From positions 33,671 through 97,670 of the forward strand of contig CALXZO010000004.1 of the NCBI GenBank assembly GCA_944393265.1: a stretch of DNA of 64,000 nucleotides, given 5' to 3'. Below, in pieces: positions 48,397-58,259 of the stretch (positions are counted from its first letter, which is position 1; every line of letters starts with the position of its first letter). A program made the translations under genes and the position numbers. The notes under the pieces are model-generated. The model had not been told where the DNA came from. It did not search any database and saw nothing but the letters and a program-made list of their open reading frames with translations. The DNA is from an uncultured Clostridia bacterium. Lineage in GTDB: Bacteria; Bacillota; Clostridia; TANB77; UBA1234.

Positions 48397-48618
48397 TTAC
48401 ATTGCTACGATATTCTTTAATTTTTCTATGTCGCCAGAATAAACCTTGCCATCTACCTCAACGGCAGGCATTTGTTCAATATCAAGGCTCACCATTTTAG
48501 CTCTTGCTATAAAATCCTCTTCTACATTTGTTTCTTCATAACTTATATGACTATTTTTCATGTAATTCTTTAGTTCCTCACACATCGGACAATTTGGAAT
48601 TGTATATGTCTTTATCAT
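48397..48618 (-). CDS. Glutaredoxin/NrdH-like protein
   Basis: 73 residues, thioredoxin fold. Active site CPMCEEL near residue 9, cis-proline in MPAVEVDGKVYSGD. It starts 13 bp after nrdD and probably supplies electrons to the reductase or reduces its thiols. Size and motif fit NrdH-type redoxins. Confidence 0.85.
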   Translation of the reverse strand: MIKTYTIPNCPMCEELKNYMKNSHISYEETNVEEDFIARAKMVSLDIEQMPAVEVDGKVYSGDIEKLKNIVAM

Positions 48619-48631
48619 TTATTTTTCCCCC

Positions 48632-50833
48632 TTAATTAGCTACAGTTTTATTAATATCCGCCTGCTCTTTTGCTACTTGCTCTCTATCAATATTTTCTCT
48701 CAATCTATCCGCAAGCTCTGCTCTTTTACCACTATTAAACTTATCTATAAATACATAGTATCCTGTTATTCTTGTAACACCCCTAATATTAATACTTCCA
48801 CACTTCGGGCATTGTTCTAATAAACCGTTACTCTTAGTCCTGCAATCGTGACATAATGTATATTCTGGTGATAACACCCATTGAACGCATTTAGTCTTAT
48901 ACCAAGTTGTTTCAAGTAAGTTGTATATTGCTTTTGGACTAGGAGTATTATTTCCAGACCAAATATGTATCATACTTCCAGCTTCTACTAGCGTATGGAA
49001 TTTAGATTGCTTTTGAAGTCTAGTTATATAGTCAACATCACTATCTGCAGCAAAATGAACAGAATTTGTATAATACACACCGAATGAATTTTCCTTGTGG
49101 TATGCCAAGTCACCATATTTTTTAATATCCAACTTTGCAAATCTACCTGCAGTACTTTCTGCTGGAGTCTCCTCAAGCTTTAAATTAATTCCATACTTCT
49201 TACTTAGTTCTTTCGTTTTCTGATACATAAACGATATTACCTCAAGTCCTAACATGTATGCATCATCTGACTCATGTAATTGTTCTCCAATTAAATTGTA
49301 AACACATTCATTTAATCCAACTATACCAATTAAGTAAGAGATGTTCTTAAGTCTTATATAAGCTTTCCCATCCATTCCTTTTGTATAGAAGCTAAGTGGA
49401 GAATTTTCTAAGCTTGCAAGCTTCCATACATAATTTTGTCTTTGGATACTTGCTCTAGCCGCCATCTCCATTCTTTTTTCTAGCTCTTTATAAAAAGCTT
49501 CTTTATTCTTTCCAACTTTTAACGGAATATTTGGCATATTTATAGAAACATTTTGTCCCCCAACAAATCTCAATTCCTCTGGTGTATCTATAAGTTTCTT
49601 ATCCTCTTCTGAAAAATCAATTTTTAATCTGCAACATTGAGAAACAGAAAAAGCATTTCTATCAAATATAAAATATGGACAACCATTTTTACTAGATGAT
49701 TCACACGCAACCATAAGTAAAGCTTTTGCTTTTGGATCTGTAAAGCACTCTTCATTTATATGAAGATTAATTTTTGGAAATGCAAAAGGCATTCCGTCGG
49801 CATCTCCTTCTCCAACTACTTCAAGCAACGCTTTTGCAAAAATCATCGACTCTTGCTCATAATCTTTATATTTTAATATTCTTTGATTATTCTCGTCAGC
49901 AAACTTTTTTGCATCCTCTCTAGTGTCAAAATACGTTATCTCATCTAACTCATTTGTAACCATGTACTTGCCTTTTGCTCCCATAGCATACACTTCTCTG
50001 TAATGGTGTGGTATCGTCGCATATACATTGAAATCAGAAAATGCAACTTGTCCACCTCTAGCACCAGCAAGCTGAGACAAATCAAAAATAAGCGTTTGTG
50101 CTAGTTGTTTTACTTCTTTGTATGGCATGCCTTTTAATAATGGCGCAAAGAACACATTTATAGCTTCCCATCCTATTGCTCCAGCAAACTGACCTTGCAA
50201 AAATTGTGTAAAAGAACAAATATGTCTCGCAAGCACAGCAGCACTATTGGCTGGTTTAGAATTTGAAGGAATTGTCGGTATATTTCTAATTCCGTTCTTT
50301 TTAACATATTCTGGCGAATGTCCTGAACAATAAAATCTATCAATCATACCTAAGTCATGAATATGTATCTCTCCAGATAAATGTGCAGCAGAAATATCTT
50401 CATCAAACACATTTTTTAATGCATACTCTTTTAGTATTCTCTCAGCAAGAGTTAAATTAATAGACTCTGGATTATGCGCAGTATTTCCATTTTCTTTATT
50501 TGCATTTTCAATAATCTCAGTGATATTGTAAAATGGAATAGATGTTTCCGAATTACTTTTTAATTCTTTATTTAATCCTTTTTCAAGCAATACATTGTTA
50601 ACCATAGATCTAATTAAAGACGTACTAACCTCCGAAACATTTGCATTTTTTAGCCTTTCCGTTACTGTTCCAGCAACCTCCCTTGCTAACATCTTATCAC
50701 AATTTGCTTCCCTTACTAACGCATCAACTATAGCTGTCTCATCATATTCTTGTCTTTCTGTTTTTGTTGCAGACTCAACCATCAACGCTATATCTAACGC
50801 ATTATTTTGCCTTTTTAATTTAATAACGTTCAT
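48632..50833 (-). CDS. nrdD: Anaerobic ribonucleoside-triphosphate reductase
   Basis: ATG at 50833 follows AAGGGGG and begins with MNVIKLKRQN, an ATP-cone domain (residues ~1-95). The glycyl-radical enzyme follows: GARGGQVAFSDFNVYA, NGCPYFIFDRN and a zinc site CHDCRTKSNGLLEQCPKCGS near the C-terminus. The radical glycine is in VTRITGYYVFIDKFN. About 733 residues, normal for the family. It reduces NTPs to dNTPs without oxygen. Two palindromes upstream suggest an operator. Confidence 0.95.
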   Translation of the reverse strand: MNVIKLKRQNNALDIALMVESATKTERQEYDETAIVDALVREANCDKMLAREVAGTVTERLKNANVSEVSTSLIRSMVNNVLLEKGLNKELKSNSETSIPFYNITEIIENANKENGNTAHNPESINLTLAERILKEYALKNVFDEDISAAHLSGEIHIHDLGMIDRFYCSGHSPEYVKKNGIRNIPTIPSNSKPANSAAVLARHICSFTQFLQGQFAGAIGWEAINVFFAPLLKGMPYKEVKQLAQTLIFDLSQLAGARGGQVAFSDFNVYATIPHHYREVYAMGAKGKYMVTNELDEITYFDTREDAKKFADENNQRILKYKDYEQESMIFAKALLEVVGEGDADGMPFAFPKINLHINEECFTDPKAKALLMVACESSSKNGCPYFIFDRNAFSVSQCCRLKIDFSEEDKKLIDTPEELRFVGGQNVSINMPNIPLKVGKNKEAFYKELEKRMEMAARASIQRQNYVWKLASLENSPLSFYTKGMDGKAYIRLKNISYLIGIVGLNECVYNLIGEQLHESDDAYMLGLEVISFMYQKTKELSKKYGINLKLEETPAESTAGRFAKLDIKKYGDLAYHKENSFGVYYTNSVHFAADSDVDYITRLQKQSKFHTLVEAGSMIHIWSGNNTPSPKAIYNLLETTWYKTKCVQWVLSPEYTLCHDCRTKSNGLLEQCPKCGSINIRGVTRITGYYVFIDKFNSGKRAELADRLRENIDREQVAKEQADINKTVAN

Positions 50834-51210
50834 TATTTCTAACCCCCTTCGTATTTTTGTTATATTCATCATTAGTTATTAAATAGTTTATCATTAGTAG
50901 TTTCTTAACTATATTCTTTATATTAACAATTAAGAAACTAAATAAATTTTATTTAGTTTCTTAATTTATATTCTAGCATACCTATTTTTTTTTACAATAA
51001 AAAAATGCTAAATTTCTTGATAAATTTTTTGCAATTTTTTATGTTTTGTTTCAGTCATTTCAGGCATTTGCGGGCTCTACATTTTTACGTAAAATAATTA
51101 TGTCCTTAATGTTTACGTAAATTATTTTGTATCAAAAAAGACGGCATTCGGTATTAAAATAAGTTTCATAATTTAACACCGTCTACCGTCTCTTTTGACT
51201 CATTTTCTTA
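50834..51210. promoter_or_regulatory. nrdD upstream region with palindromes; no gene
   Basis: This gap holds a 17-bp inverted repeat at 50930-50964 (TTAAGAAACTAAATAAA with complement, 1-nt centre), a further half-site AGTTTCTTAA at 50899, and two TTTACGTAAA palindromes at about 51084 and 51112. None matches an NrdR box that I can recognise. The right end carries the terminator of the next gene. Confidence 0.6.
51139..51191 (-). terminator. Intrinsic terminator of the gene at 51211
   Basis: AGACGG/CCGTCT outer stem and CGGTGTTAAA/TTTAATACCG inner stem; on the minus strand followed by a T run. Confidence 0.75.
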
Positions 51211-51840
51211 TTATTCAAATTCAACACTATTTATAATTTTTTCAATTTCCTTTTTATTATTTTCAAACAAAACATTTGTGCCAGAAAACACAACTGTAAT
51301 CTCTCTTTCTTCTAGAGGAAAAAGATATGAAATCATTCCTGGATAAATTCCACTGTACTTCCCTTCTATGTATATTTCAACTCTTCCAGCAGGCACATCA
51401 TTAATTACTACCTCTTCATAATTAGAGCTTTTTATTATTGCATCTTCGTTATATATTTTAAACATAGTTATATAATTCCTACAAATCTCATCTAAAGGCA
51501 TGTTCGTTTTTTCTTTTTGTAGCCCCTCTACTAGCAATGTTATTTTTGATTCCTTGCCCTTAACATGAATAAGTGGTTCAACCAACTTCAAATCAATATC
51601 TGTCGCCTTTTCCGTCTCAGTTAAGTCTATTGAAATTTGCGACGAAAATTTTTCAGTGCCATTTGTTTCTTCCTCAATATTTTCATAATCTTGTGGATAT
51701 GCTATCGAAAAAGCATAATCTTCAACATGAACTTCTTTAAACCATTTCTTTCTCAACTCATTTACATACATTCCCCCAATAGCTACTGAAAAAAGCAATA
51801 CAAAAACCCAAAATAAAAGCAATAACTTCTTCTTTAACAT
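51211..51840 (-). CDS. Membrane-anchored exported protein (PsbP-like)
   Basis: 209 residues from ATG 51840 (GAGGTG upstream). One N-terminal membrane anchor (LLLLFWVFVLLFSVAIGGMY). The exported domain has YAFSIAYPQDYENIEEE, resembling the PsbP/MOG1-like fold (DUF1795 type) of small Firmicute lipoproteins. No enzyme motif. It follows the CDF transporter gene on the same strand by 25 bp. Confidence 0.6.
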   Translation of the reverse strand: MLKKKLLLLFWVFVLLFSVAIGGMYVNELRKKWFKEVHVEDYAFSIAYPQDYENIEEETNGTEKFSSQISIDLTETEKATDIDLKLVEPLIHVKGKESKITLLVEGLQKEKTNMPLDEICRNYITMFKIYNEDAIIKSSNYEEVVINDVPAGRVEIYIEGKYSGIYPGMISYLFPLEEREITVVFSGTNVLFENNKKEIEKIINSVEFE

Positions 51841-51865
51841 TTTTAACACCTCTTTATTTTTAGTA

Positions 51866-52727
51866 TTATACAGGATTTATATGGACGACAACATCGTGTA
51901 CATCCTTTAATTTCATAACATCTGCTTTCAATTTTCCAGCAATCTCATGACTTTTATTTACCGTCATATTTCCATCAACCGATACCTTAATTACAACAAT
52001 AAAAGCTTTTCCAGTAGCCTTAGATGTTATTTTATCAATATGATCTATATCATCATACCCTTGTATAATCTGCTTTATCTCTTCCTTTACTGTTTCATCA
52101 ATAGCTTTATCCGTCAAAACCGAATAACTCTGTTTAAAGAAATCTACTGCAACCATAAATATTTTAATTGCAATCGCCACAGAAACTACACCATCTAACC
52201 AATAAATATTAAACTTGCTCGCAATAATTCCAACAAGCACTGAAAAAGTAATTAATACATCGTTCCTATTGTCTTCCGAATTGGCCAATATTAAGATGTT
52301 CTCATCTCTATTTCCAATTTTTCTTGTATACAAATAAAGACCAAGTTTAAGAAAAATGGTTACAAAACATACTACTATTAAAGCAATAGAAAAATTAAAA
52401 ACTTTTTTATGTAAAAGCGAATCGACTCCATCAAACCCTACAGTTACTGCTAAATACCCCATCACTATACTAATCACTAATGAAAAAACATATTCAGCTT
52501 TTCCATATCCATAATTATGTTCATTATCTGGAGCGTTTTCTGATATCTTCCCACCAATATATGTCATTAGTGAAGAAAGTATATCCGTGCCACTATTAAC
52601 AGCATCGGCAATCATGGCTTGACTTCTGCTCATATATGCCACCAAAAGTTTTATAAAAAACAAAAAAGTATTTCCTATCATGCCGAATTATACCGACTCG
52701 TGCAGTATCTGTATTTTTGCTATCCAT
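51866..52727 (-). CDS. Cation diffusion facilitator, with CGG +1 frameshift near the start
   Basis: The conserved protein begins MDSKNTDTARVGII at ATG 52727 behind GAGGAGTG. After 14 codons it meets CGG (52683-52685). Skipping C gives IIGMIGNTFLFFIKLLVAYM, the first membrane helix, and a 286-residue CDF protein. Metal ligands are visible in MIADAVNSGTDIL and ANSEDNRNDVL (HxxxD-type sites with Asn/Ser changes) and the cytoplasmic domain ends VHDVVVHINPV. A late internal ATG would lose the conserved N-terminus. It exports divalent metal such as Zn, Mn or Fe. Confidence 0.87.
52683..52685 (-). other. CGG +1 frameshift site 8
   Basis: Codons ATT-CGG-C. Skip C and read GGC: Gly15 at the start of transmembrane helix 1. 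Confidence 0.88.
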
Positions 52728-52776
52728 TGTACACACTCCTCCCCGTTATCCTGATATATAGAATAAAGGCAAAAAA

Positions 52777-53691
52777 TCATCTCATAAAGCCACGAATAAC
52801 TTCTTCTTCAGCTTCAGCCTCAGTAAGTCCAAGCGTCATCAGCTTTATTAATTGTTCTCCTGCTATTTTGCCAATTGCTGCTTCATGTACAAGATTTGCA
52901 TCAATTTGATTTGCCGTAACTTCCGGCCTTGCAACTACTTTGCCATTATCTTTTATAATTGCATCGCATTCCGCATGTCCAAAACATTTTGCATTGCCAT
53001 ACATTTTAGATATAAACTCCTGTTTAGAATTTTCTGTCGCAACAGATCTTGAAACCAAGTGTGCACTTGAATTATCACCATTTAATTCGACTTCAAAAAC
53101 CGTCTTTGCGTACTGCTCTCCATGTGTCATTATTTTTTCTGTTACTATTAAATTTGCGTCTTCTAAAATCTCTCCCTTAGTAATTCTCTCTGTTGAATCT
53201 ACTCCTTTTATTTGAACAGAATCCATATCCAAAGTACTACCTTTCTTTAGGTACACCTCTGTAACTGGATTTAATATTCGCTTTCCATTGCCGTCACCTT
53301 CACCATAATGCTTTTCAATATACTTAACATATGCACCGTCTTCAAGGAAGAATCTATGAATTCCATTATGCATCGAATCCTTATGATGCTCATTATGGAT
53401 TCCACAGCCAGCGATTATATATACTTTCGCATTTTTACCTATATAAAAATCATTATACACCGTATCATTAATTCCGCCTTCAGTTATAATTACAGGAATA
53501 TGCACGAACTCATTCTTAGAATTTTCTTTTACATACACATCAATTCCCGGCTTATCTTGCTTTGTTACAATATTTATATTTTCAGTAACTTTTCTTTCTA
53601 TTCCTTTCCCATCTTTTCTAATATTGTAAGCACCATTAAACGTGTCTGTACCAGTAATTTCTTTTAATAGATTTTTATCTGTACTATCCAT
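52777..53691 (-). CDS. SufB/SufD-family Fe-S scaffold (minimal SUF type)
   Basis: 304 residues, about two thirds the size of classical SufB. The core beta-helix motif is present: YIIAGCGIHNEHHKDSMH, LVSRSVATENSKQEFISKMYG and HAECDAIIKD, with LVHEAAIGKIAGEQLIKLMTLGLTEAEA near the end. It overlaps sufC by 8 bp. The two-gene C/B arrangement is that of the minimal SUF-like (SMS) systems of anaerobes. It assembles iron-sulfur clusters, needed here by NrdG. Confidence 0.87.
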   Translation of the reverse strand: MDSTDKNLLKEITGTDTFNGAYNIRKDGKGIERKVTENINIVTKQDKPGIDVYVKENSKNEFVHIPVIITEGGINDTVYNDFYIGKNAKVYIIAGCGIHNEHHKDSMHNGIHRFFLEDGAYVKYIEKHYGEGDGNGKRILNPVTEVYLKKGSTLDMDSVQIKGVDSTERITKGEILEDANLIVTEKIMTHGEQYAKTVFEVELNGDNSSAHLVSRSVATENSKQEFISKMYGNAKCFGHAECDAIIKDNGKVVARPEVTANQIDANLVHEAAIGKIAGEQLIKLMTLGLTEAEAEEEVIRGFMR

Positions 53692-54406
53692 TTATCGCAC
53701 CACCTCTCTTAGCTTTACAGCAGCGCTTGTCCACCAACACTTTTTGAACAGCATCATTAGAACCAACTTTCTCAATTTTCCCACCATTCATTAAAATCAC
53801 AATATCAGCAATATTTAAAATTCTTTCTTGATGTGAAATTATAAGCGTTGTGCTATCTTTATTCTTTTCACGCAATGTTTCAAAAACCTCAATCAGATTA
53901 TTAAAGCTCCACAAATCGATTCCTGCTTCAGGTTCATCAAAAATAATAAATTTATTATTTTTAACTGCAACTGTTGCAATTTCAATCCTCTTTAGTTCTC
54001 CACCAGACAAAGATGCATTAACCTCTCTATCAATGTACTCTCTTGCGCATAATCCAACCATTCCAAGAATATCACACGCCTCATTTTTACTTACGTTTCT
54101 ACCCGCAGAAAGTCTTATCAAATCATATATCGTTATTCCTTTAAATTTAACAACTTGTTGAAAAGCATAGCCAATTCCCCTTCTTGCTCTTTCATCAATT
54201 GTCAAATTTGTAATATCGTCGCCATCAAAAAAAATACGTCCACTATCAGGTGGCTCTATTCCCATGATAATCTTAGCTAATGTCGACTTTCCAGAGCCAT
54301 TAGGCCCAGTAACAACAATAACCTGATTGTCAGGAAATTCTATGTTTATATTATCTAAAATTTTCTTGTTATCTCTTGTAAAACATACATTCTCTAACTT
54401 CAACAT
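53684..54406 (-). CDS. sufC: SufC-like ATPase
   Basis: 240 residues. Walker A GPNGSGKSTLAKIIMG near 37, Q-loop in YAFQQVVKFKG, ABC signature LSGGELKRIEIATV, Walker B FIIFDEPEAGIDLW. These features, including the DEPEAGID variant, mark SufC. It energises the SufB-type scaffold encoded next. ATG 54406 starts MLKLENVCFTRDNKKIL. Confidence 0.92.
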   Translation of the reverse strand: MLKLENVCFTRDNKKILDNINIEFPDNQVIVVTGPNGSGKSTLAKIIMGIEPPDSGRIFFDGDDITNLTIDERARRGIGYAFQQVVKFKGITIYDLIRLSAGRNVSKNEACDILGMVGLCAREYIDREVNASLSGGELKRIEIATVAVKNNKFIIFDEPEAGIDLWSFNNLIEVFETLREKNKDSTTLIISHQERILNIADIVILMNGGKIEKVGSNDAVQKVLVDKRCCKAKRGGAING

Positions 54407-54502
54407 ATTCTTCGTATATACATCCTCTCTTTATACATTTAGTGTGTCCTAAAATCACTACAAGACGTATTTTACCATATCTTTTACCAAAAATACAGTA
54501 CT

Positions 54503-55357
54503 TTAATATCTAAAAGAACTATTATTTTTCAAAAACCCCATTCCCGCCATGTAACCAATATTATACAGTTCATCAACTTTTTTAGCATCCAGTAAAGTTA
54601 CATTTTTAGTTGATATTTCTATCAGTTCATCAGTACCATGTACCTCATATTTTTGAAGCTCATTTCCTAAATACCCTATAGAGCATTCAATTACGCTTAT
54701 CATATTTTTACAGCAATTTTTCTTAGTAATATCCTTAAAAATAACACTTATAACCTTATCTGCTCCAGCACATTTAAGGACTTTCCATGGTATGTTTTCT
54801 CTTATACCTCCATCTACTAATTTAACTCCATTCCAACTAACTGGTTCAAACACACCAGGATAACTACAGCTTGCCCTAACTGCAGTAGAGACCTCTATTT
54901 CACGCACCAACTTAATACCATTATCATAATTACCCATAGAATTGCTAAACACATATACATTTCCATCGCATAAATCCACACAAGAAATATAAAGAGGAAA
55001 TTTTATATCGGAAATAAACTTTATGTTCTTTTCTTTGCATTTTTGTTGTATAAGATCCTTTAACGCTATTCCTCGTGTTAACCCCTTTATTGTAACGCCA
55101 TTACCACTAACAATTCCCCAAACTAATTTTAAAATATTTACACCATCAACATATTTTATATCTTTAGCATATCTTCTAAAGAATTCATAAATCTCAGAAG
55201 GTCTAAACCCAATAGCATATAACGTTGCAACAATACTTCCAGATGAAGCCCCTGAAATCATATCAACTTTTATATTTTTCTCTTCAAAAGCTTTTAGCAC
55301 TCCAACGTGCGCCACGCCTTTAATTCCACCGCCTGCTAAAGAAAGACCTATTTTCAT
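54503..55357 (-). CDS. Patatin-like phospholipase
   Basis: 284 residues. GGGIKGVAHVG near residue 9 is the oxyanion hole, GASSGSIVA (GxSxG) holds the catalytic Ser near 41, and VDGGIRENIPW gives the Asp. Bacterial patatins of this size are soluble lipid acyl hydrolases. It stands between the Suf genes and the acyltransferase cluster. The substrate cannot be told from sequence. Confidence 0.9.
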   Translation of the reverse strand: MKIGLSLAGGGIKGVAHVGVLKAFEEKNIKVDMISGASSGSIVATLYAIGFRPSEIYEFFRRYAKDIKYVDGVNILKLVWGIVSGNGVTIKGLTRGIALKDLIQQKCKEKNIKFISDIKFPLYISCVDLCDGNVYVFSNSMGNYDNGIKLVREIEVSTAVRASCSYPGVFEPVSWNGVKLVDGGIRENIPWKVLKCAGADKVISVIFKDITKKNCCKNMISVIECSIGYLGNELQKYEVHGTDELIEISTKNVTLLDAKKVDELYNIGYMAGMGFLKNNSSFRY

Positions 55358-55418
55358 ATTAACGTTACCTCCCGTTAATATGATTTATACTCACTTCTCC
55401 ATCAAAACATTACTATTG

Positions 55419-55994
55419 TCATATGTGAAAAAACCTGGCTAGCTCTTCTTTCCAATCTTTCCCACAAAGCAAAATTGTCAAAAGAAGTGGTATTAAGCTT
55501 ATACCGGCCGTTATAGGTATAACAATAACTTTGTGTTTTCCGTACACCGCAATTATTGTTATAAAAATTAAGCTTAATACGCTAATTAGTAATTGATAAA
55601 TAGTAAATCTAAAATACTTCTTTCTATTCACAATTGTTAATACTGACATGCTTAAATTAGCAACAGTCATAACAATTGGAATCGCCAAAGTTATCGACCA
55701 GCCACTATAACCAATAATGCAATCAATGGCAAACGTAAGCGCAGAAATGATAATCAATTGTATCATAACATGTGCCGCAAAATTCATATTCTTTCTTATC
55801 GCATAAAGAGTAGTCGTCCAAACATATACTATGCTTGCTATAACAATTAACGACCATTTCACATTAGGTGTTGTGAGTACATTTATTAAAATACATATAA
55901 GGCATATTGCTGTGGAAATAAATAATAGCAATTTTATAACCTTATCTTTTTTCTTTACATTACTAATATTAGGATAAAGATTCATATACACCAT
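55419..55994 (-). CDS. DUF6320-type integral membrane protein
   Basis: 191 residues with about five to six membrane helices, preceded by MNLYPNISNVKKKD. This opening and the helix spacing match DUF6320 proteins that occur after condensation-like acyltransferases. It overlaps that gene by 26 bp, so the two are coupled. Role unknown; a membrane partner for the acyltransferase is likely. Confidence 0.7.
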   Translation of the reverse strand: MVYMNLYPNISNVKKKDKVIKLLLFISTAICLICILINVLTTPNVKWSLIVIASIVYVWTTTLYAIRKNMNFAAHVMIQLIIISALTFAIDCIIGYSGWSITLAIPIVMTVANLSMSVLTIVNRKKYFRFTIYQLLISVLSLIFITIIAVYGKHKVIVIPITAGISLIPLLLTILLCGKDWKEELARFFHI

Positions 55995-57241
55995 TACTTT
56001 CTATATCAACATTAATTCCACTTTTTCTTAAAAAGTCGAAAAAAAACGTAGCAATTTCTGTTTCTTTAAGCACTGAAGTAAACGTAAACACAAGTGTATT
56101 TTCATAAGAAATTACAGAGCACTTTATTTTTTCGACAGACTCGGGGGCAATCAAAAGCAAGAAATTTTGAACATATTTTTTATATGCATCATTTATTTTT
56201 ACTTGACCTATATTAGAAAGAGTCGTTGTAGTATGTTTTCTAATTTCTATGTACCCTAGACTCACTGAAAGTTGTTTTAAAAATAAAGGTAAAATTCTGA
56301 TAAAGAAATTATTTCCTACTTTTATATTTGCAGCCATAGTTTTTTCTACATTTTCTTTATTCAACTTTTTCTTGTATTCATCCAACACAATTTCTAATAT
56401 ATCTTCAAAAGTATATTCTTTCTTTTTCCTAGTATCTATTTCAACACCAATATAAGAAAAGAAATTTGAAGTCGTTTTCGATTCGAAATATTTCTTTAAA
56501 TCAACAGGAATACATATATTAATAGGCCTTTTCCCATTATACTTTTTAAAATTTTTAATATAAATTGAATACGCAAGTACCGCAGTTAAATACTCCGTAA
56601 TAGTCGATTTTTTTTCTTTTGCTACTTTTTTTAGTTTCTCTAAATTAATAAATCCATGTATTGTGCCAATTGTATAAAGCGGTAATTTCTTTCCGTGTAA
56701 AGTATACGCTCTACCAGAAATATCCCTACTAGCCTTCGACTTATTATAATTTTTCAGATAACTGTCTTCTACATTATTCGATAGAATTTTTTCTGTTTCT
56801 TGGTATTGATTAATTCCGGTACTTCAGGTCTAAATATTTATACACTATTTTTTCTAGAAATTTAATAGCGCTGTTACCGTCCGTCAATGAATGAAACATA
56901 TCTAAATTTATTTTATTTTTGTAATACGTGACCTTAAATAAGTAACCATTATTTTCATATTTATCAATATAACGACAAGGATAATCATTTTCAATTTCGA
57001 CTTTAGGCTTCTTTGTATTTAGTTCAAGATAATGCCAAAAAAAACCTTTTCTTAATCGAACTTTAAAAGAAATTTGTTCATTAATAACATTTTCAACGGC
57101 TTCATTTAGCATGCTTTCATCTATATCTTCACTCAAAATAGCCGATACTCTAAAAACAGAGCTAAACTTTTTAGTCGATATCATAGGAAAAATCTTAGCT
57201 GAGTTATCTAATTTTCTCCATCTTGTTCTTAACTTTTTCAT
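55969..57241 (-). CDS. Condensation-domain/alcohol-acyltransferase-like enzyme, with CGG +1 frameshift
   Basis: Plain reading gives only 146 residues ending LDLKYRN. Skipping the C of CGG at 56816-56818 gives LKYGINQYQETEKIL and an unbroken 423-residue protein. The acyl-transfer motif HSLTDGNSAIKF (HxxxDG) lies near residue 124. Later regions (GRAYTLHGKKLPLYTIGTIH, NICIPVDLKKYFESKT, FFSYIGVEID) match condensation/AATase-type proteins. ATG 57241 is chosen for its spacing from GAGG. It is followed by DUF6320 and preceded by an esterase, suggesting a lipid or ester pathway. Confidence 0.83.
56816..56818 (-). other. CGG +1 frameshift site 9
   Basis: Codons TAC-CGG-A. Skip C and read GGA: Gly142; without the shift a stop follows after one more codon. 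Confidence 0.9.
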
Positions 57242-57258
57242 AATGCACATACCTCTTC

Positions 57259-58135
57259 TTACTTCAATATTTCTCGCACAAGAGCCTCGTAATCCTCCTT
57301 AGAATTTTTAACATCATCTATAATCCAATCATGTATTGCGCCTGCCCTTTCATAAACATTAATATCATTTGAATTAAATTTTTTAGAAAACAGGTGAACG
57401 TCTGGATTTAATATATCGTTTGTTCCAGTAAAAATCGATAAATTTTTAATCTTATCTGTTGGTCCATTGATAGGACTTACCAAATAATTATCTTGACTAT
57501 CTTTAGCGCAGTATAATTCTGCACTAACCTTTAGTGCCAACTTATTTAACGCTTTATCTACTTTTTGCACCTCATCAATTTGCTCATTCTTTAAAGTAAT
57601 ATCAAGCCAAGGTGAAATTAATATCGTCTTTTTTGGCACAGCAAAATCTTCGCTTCCCATTTTTTGTACAAGCGCTAATCCGAATAGCCCCACCAGCAGA
57701 ATCACCAAGCATTATAAAATCTCCTTGCGATGCAACCTGCCTATATACTTCTTCTCCCATACGAAAAACATCTCTATAATTTCCCTTAGGAACCAAAGGA
57801 TAATCAGGAAATATTATAACCGCTTTAGTTGATTTTGAAAGCTTATTAATAAAATTCCAATGATGTAGTGTAATGCCACCAACATATCCACCACCGTGAA
57901 AATACAAAATCCTTAAAGAGCTTTCCGGAGCTTCTTTATTAGTTATAGTATACACTGTCCTTCCATCAATTTTATATTTTTTTACATTCGCTGTTTTTTT
58001 TAGTTCTTTTGTTATTCTCTTTGCTTTGGTACCTTTTGGCGGCACATAATAATAAGAGAATAGCAGCAATAATACTAAAAGGGCAAAAAGCATAATCATA
58101 GCGCCTAGCAATTTAATCAAATAAATCAAATTCAA
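57259..58135 (-). CDS. Alpha/beta hydrolase (HSL-type esterase), with CGG +1 frameshift
   Basis: 291 residues after recoding. An N-terminal membrane anchor (~8-28) precedes the hydrolase. Oxyanion motif FHGGGYVGG near 80 and nucleophile elbow GDSAGGAI near 145. Five residues after the catalytic Ser comes CGG (57680-57682); skipping C gives AGGAIGLALVQKMG. The acid is in GTNDILNPDVH and the His in GAIHDWI. TTG start is uncertain by a few codons. It lies upstream of the acyltransferase gene by 17 bp, so they probably act together. Confidence 0.87.
57680..57682 (-). other. CGG +1 frameshift site 10
   Basis: Codons ATT-CGG-A. Skip C and read GGA: Gly152 in the helix after the nucleophile elbow (AIGLALVQ). 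Confidence 0.92.
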
Positions 58136-58259
58136 ATCCTCACATTTCTACATATATTATACATAGCTTACTTCAAAAATATTTTACTTTTATTTTATTT
58201 ATTTTACAACTATAAAATATACATTAATCTGTAATTTCACACATATTTCAAAATATTCT

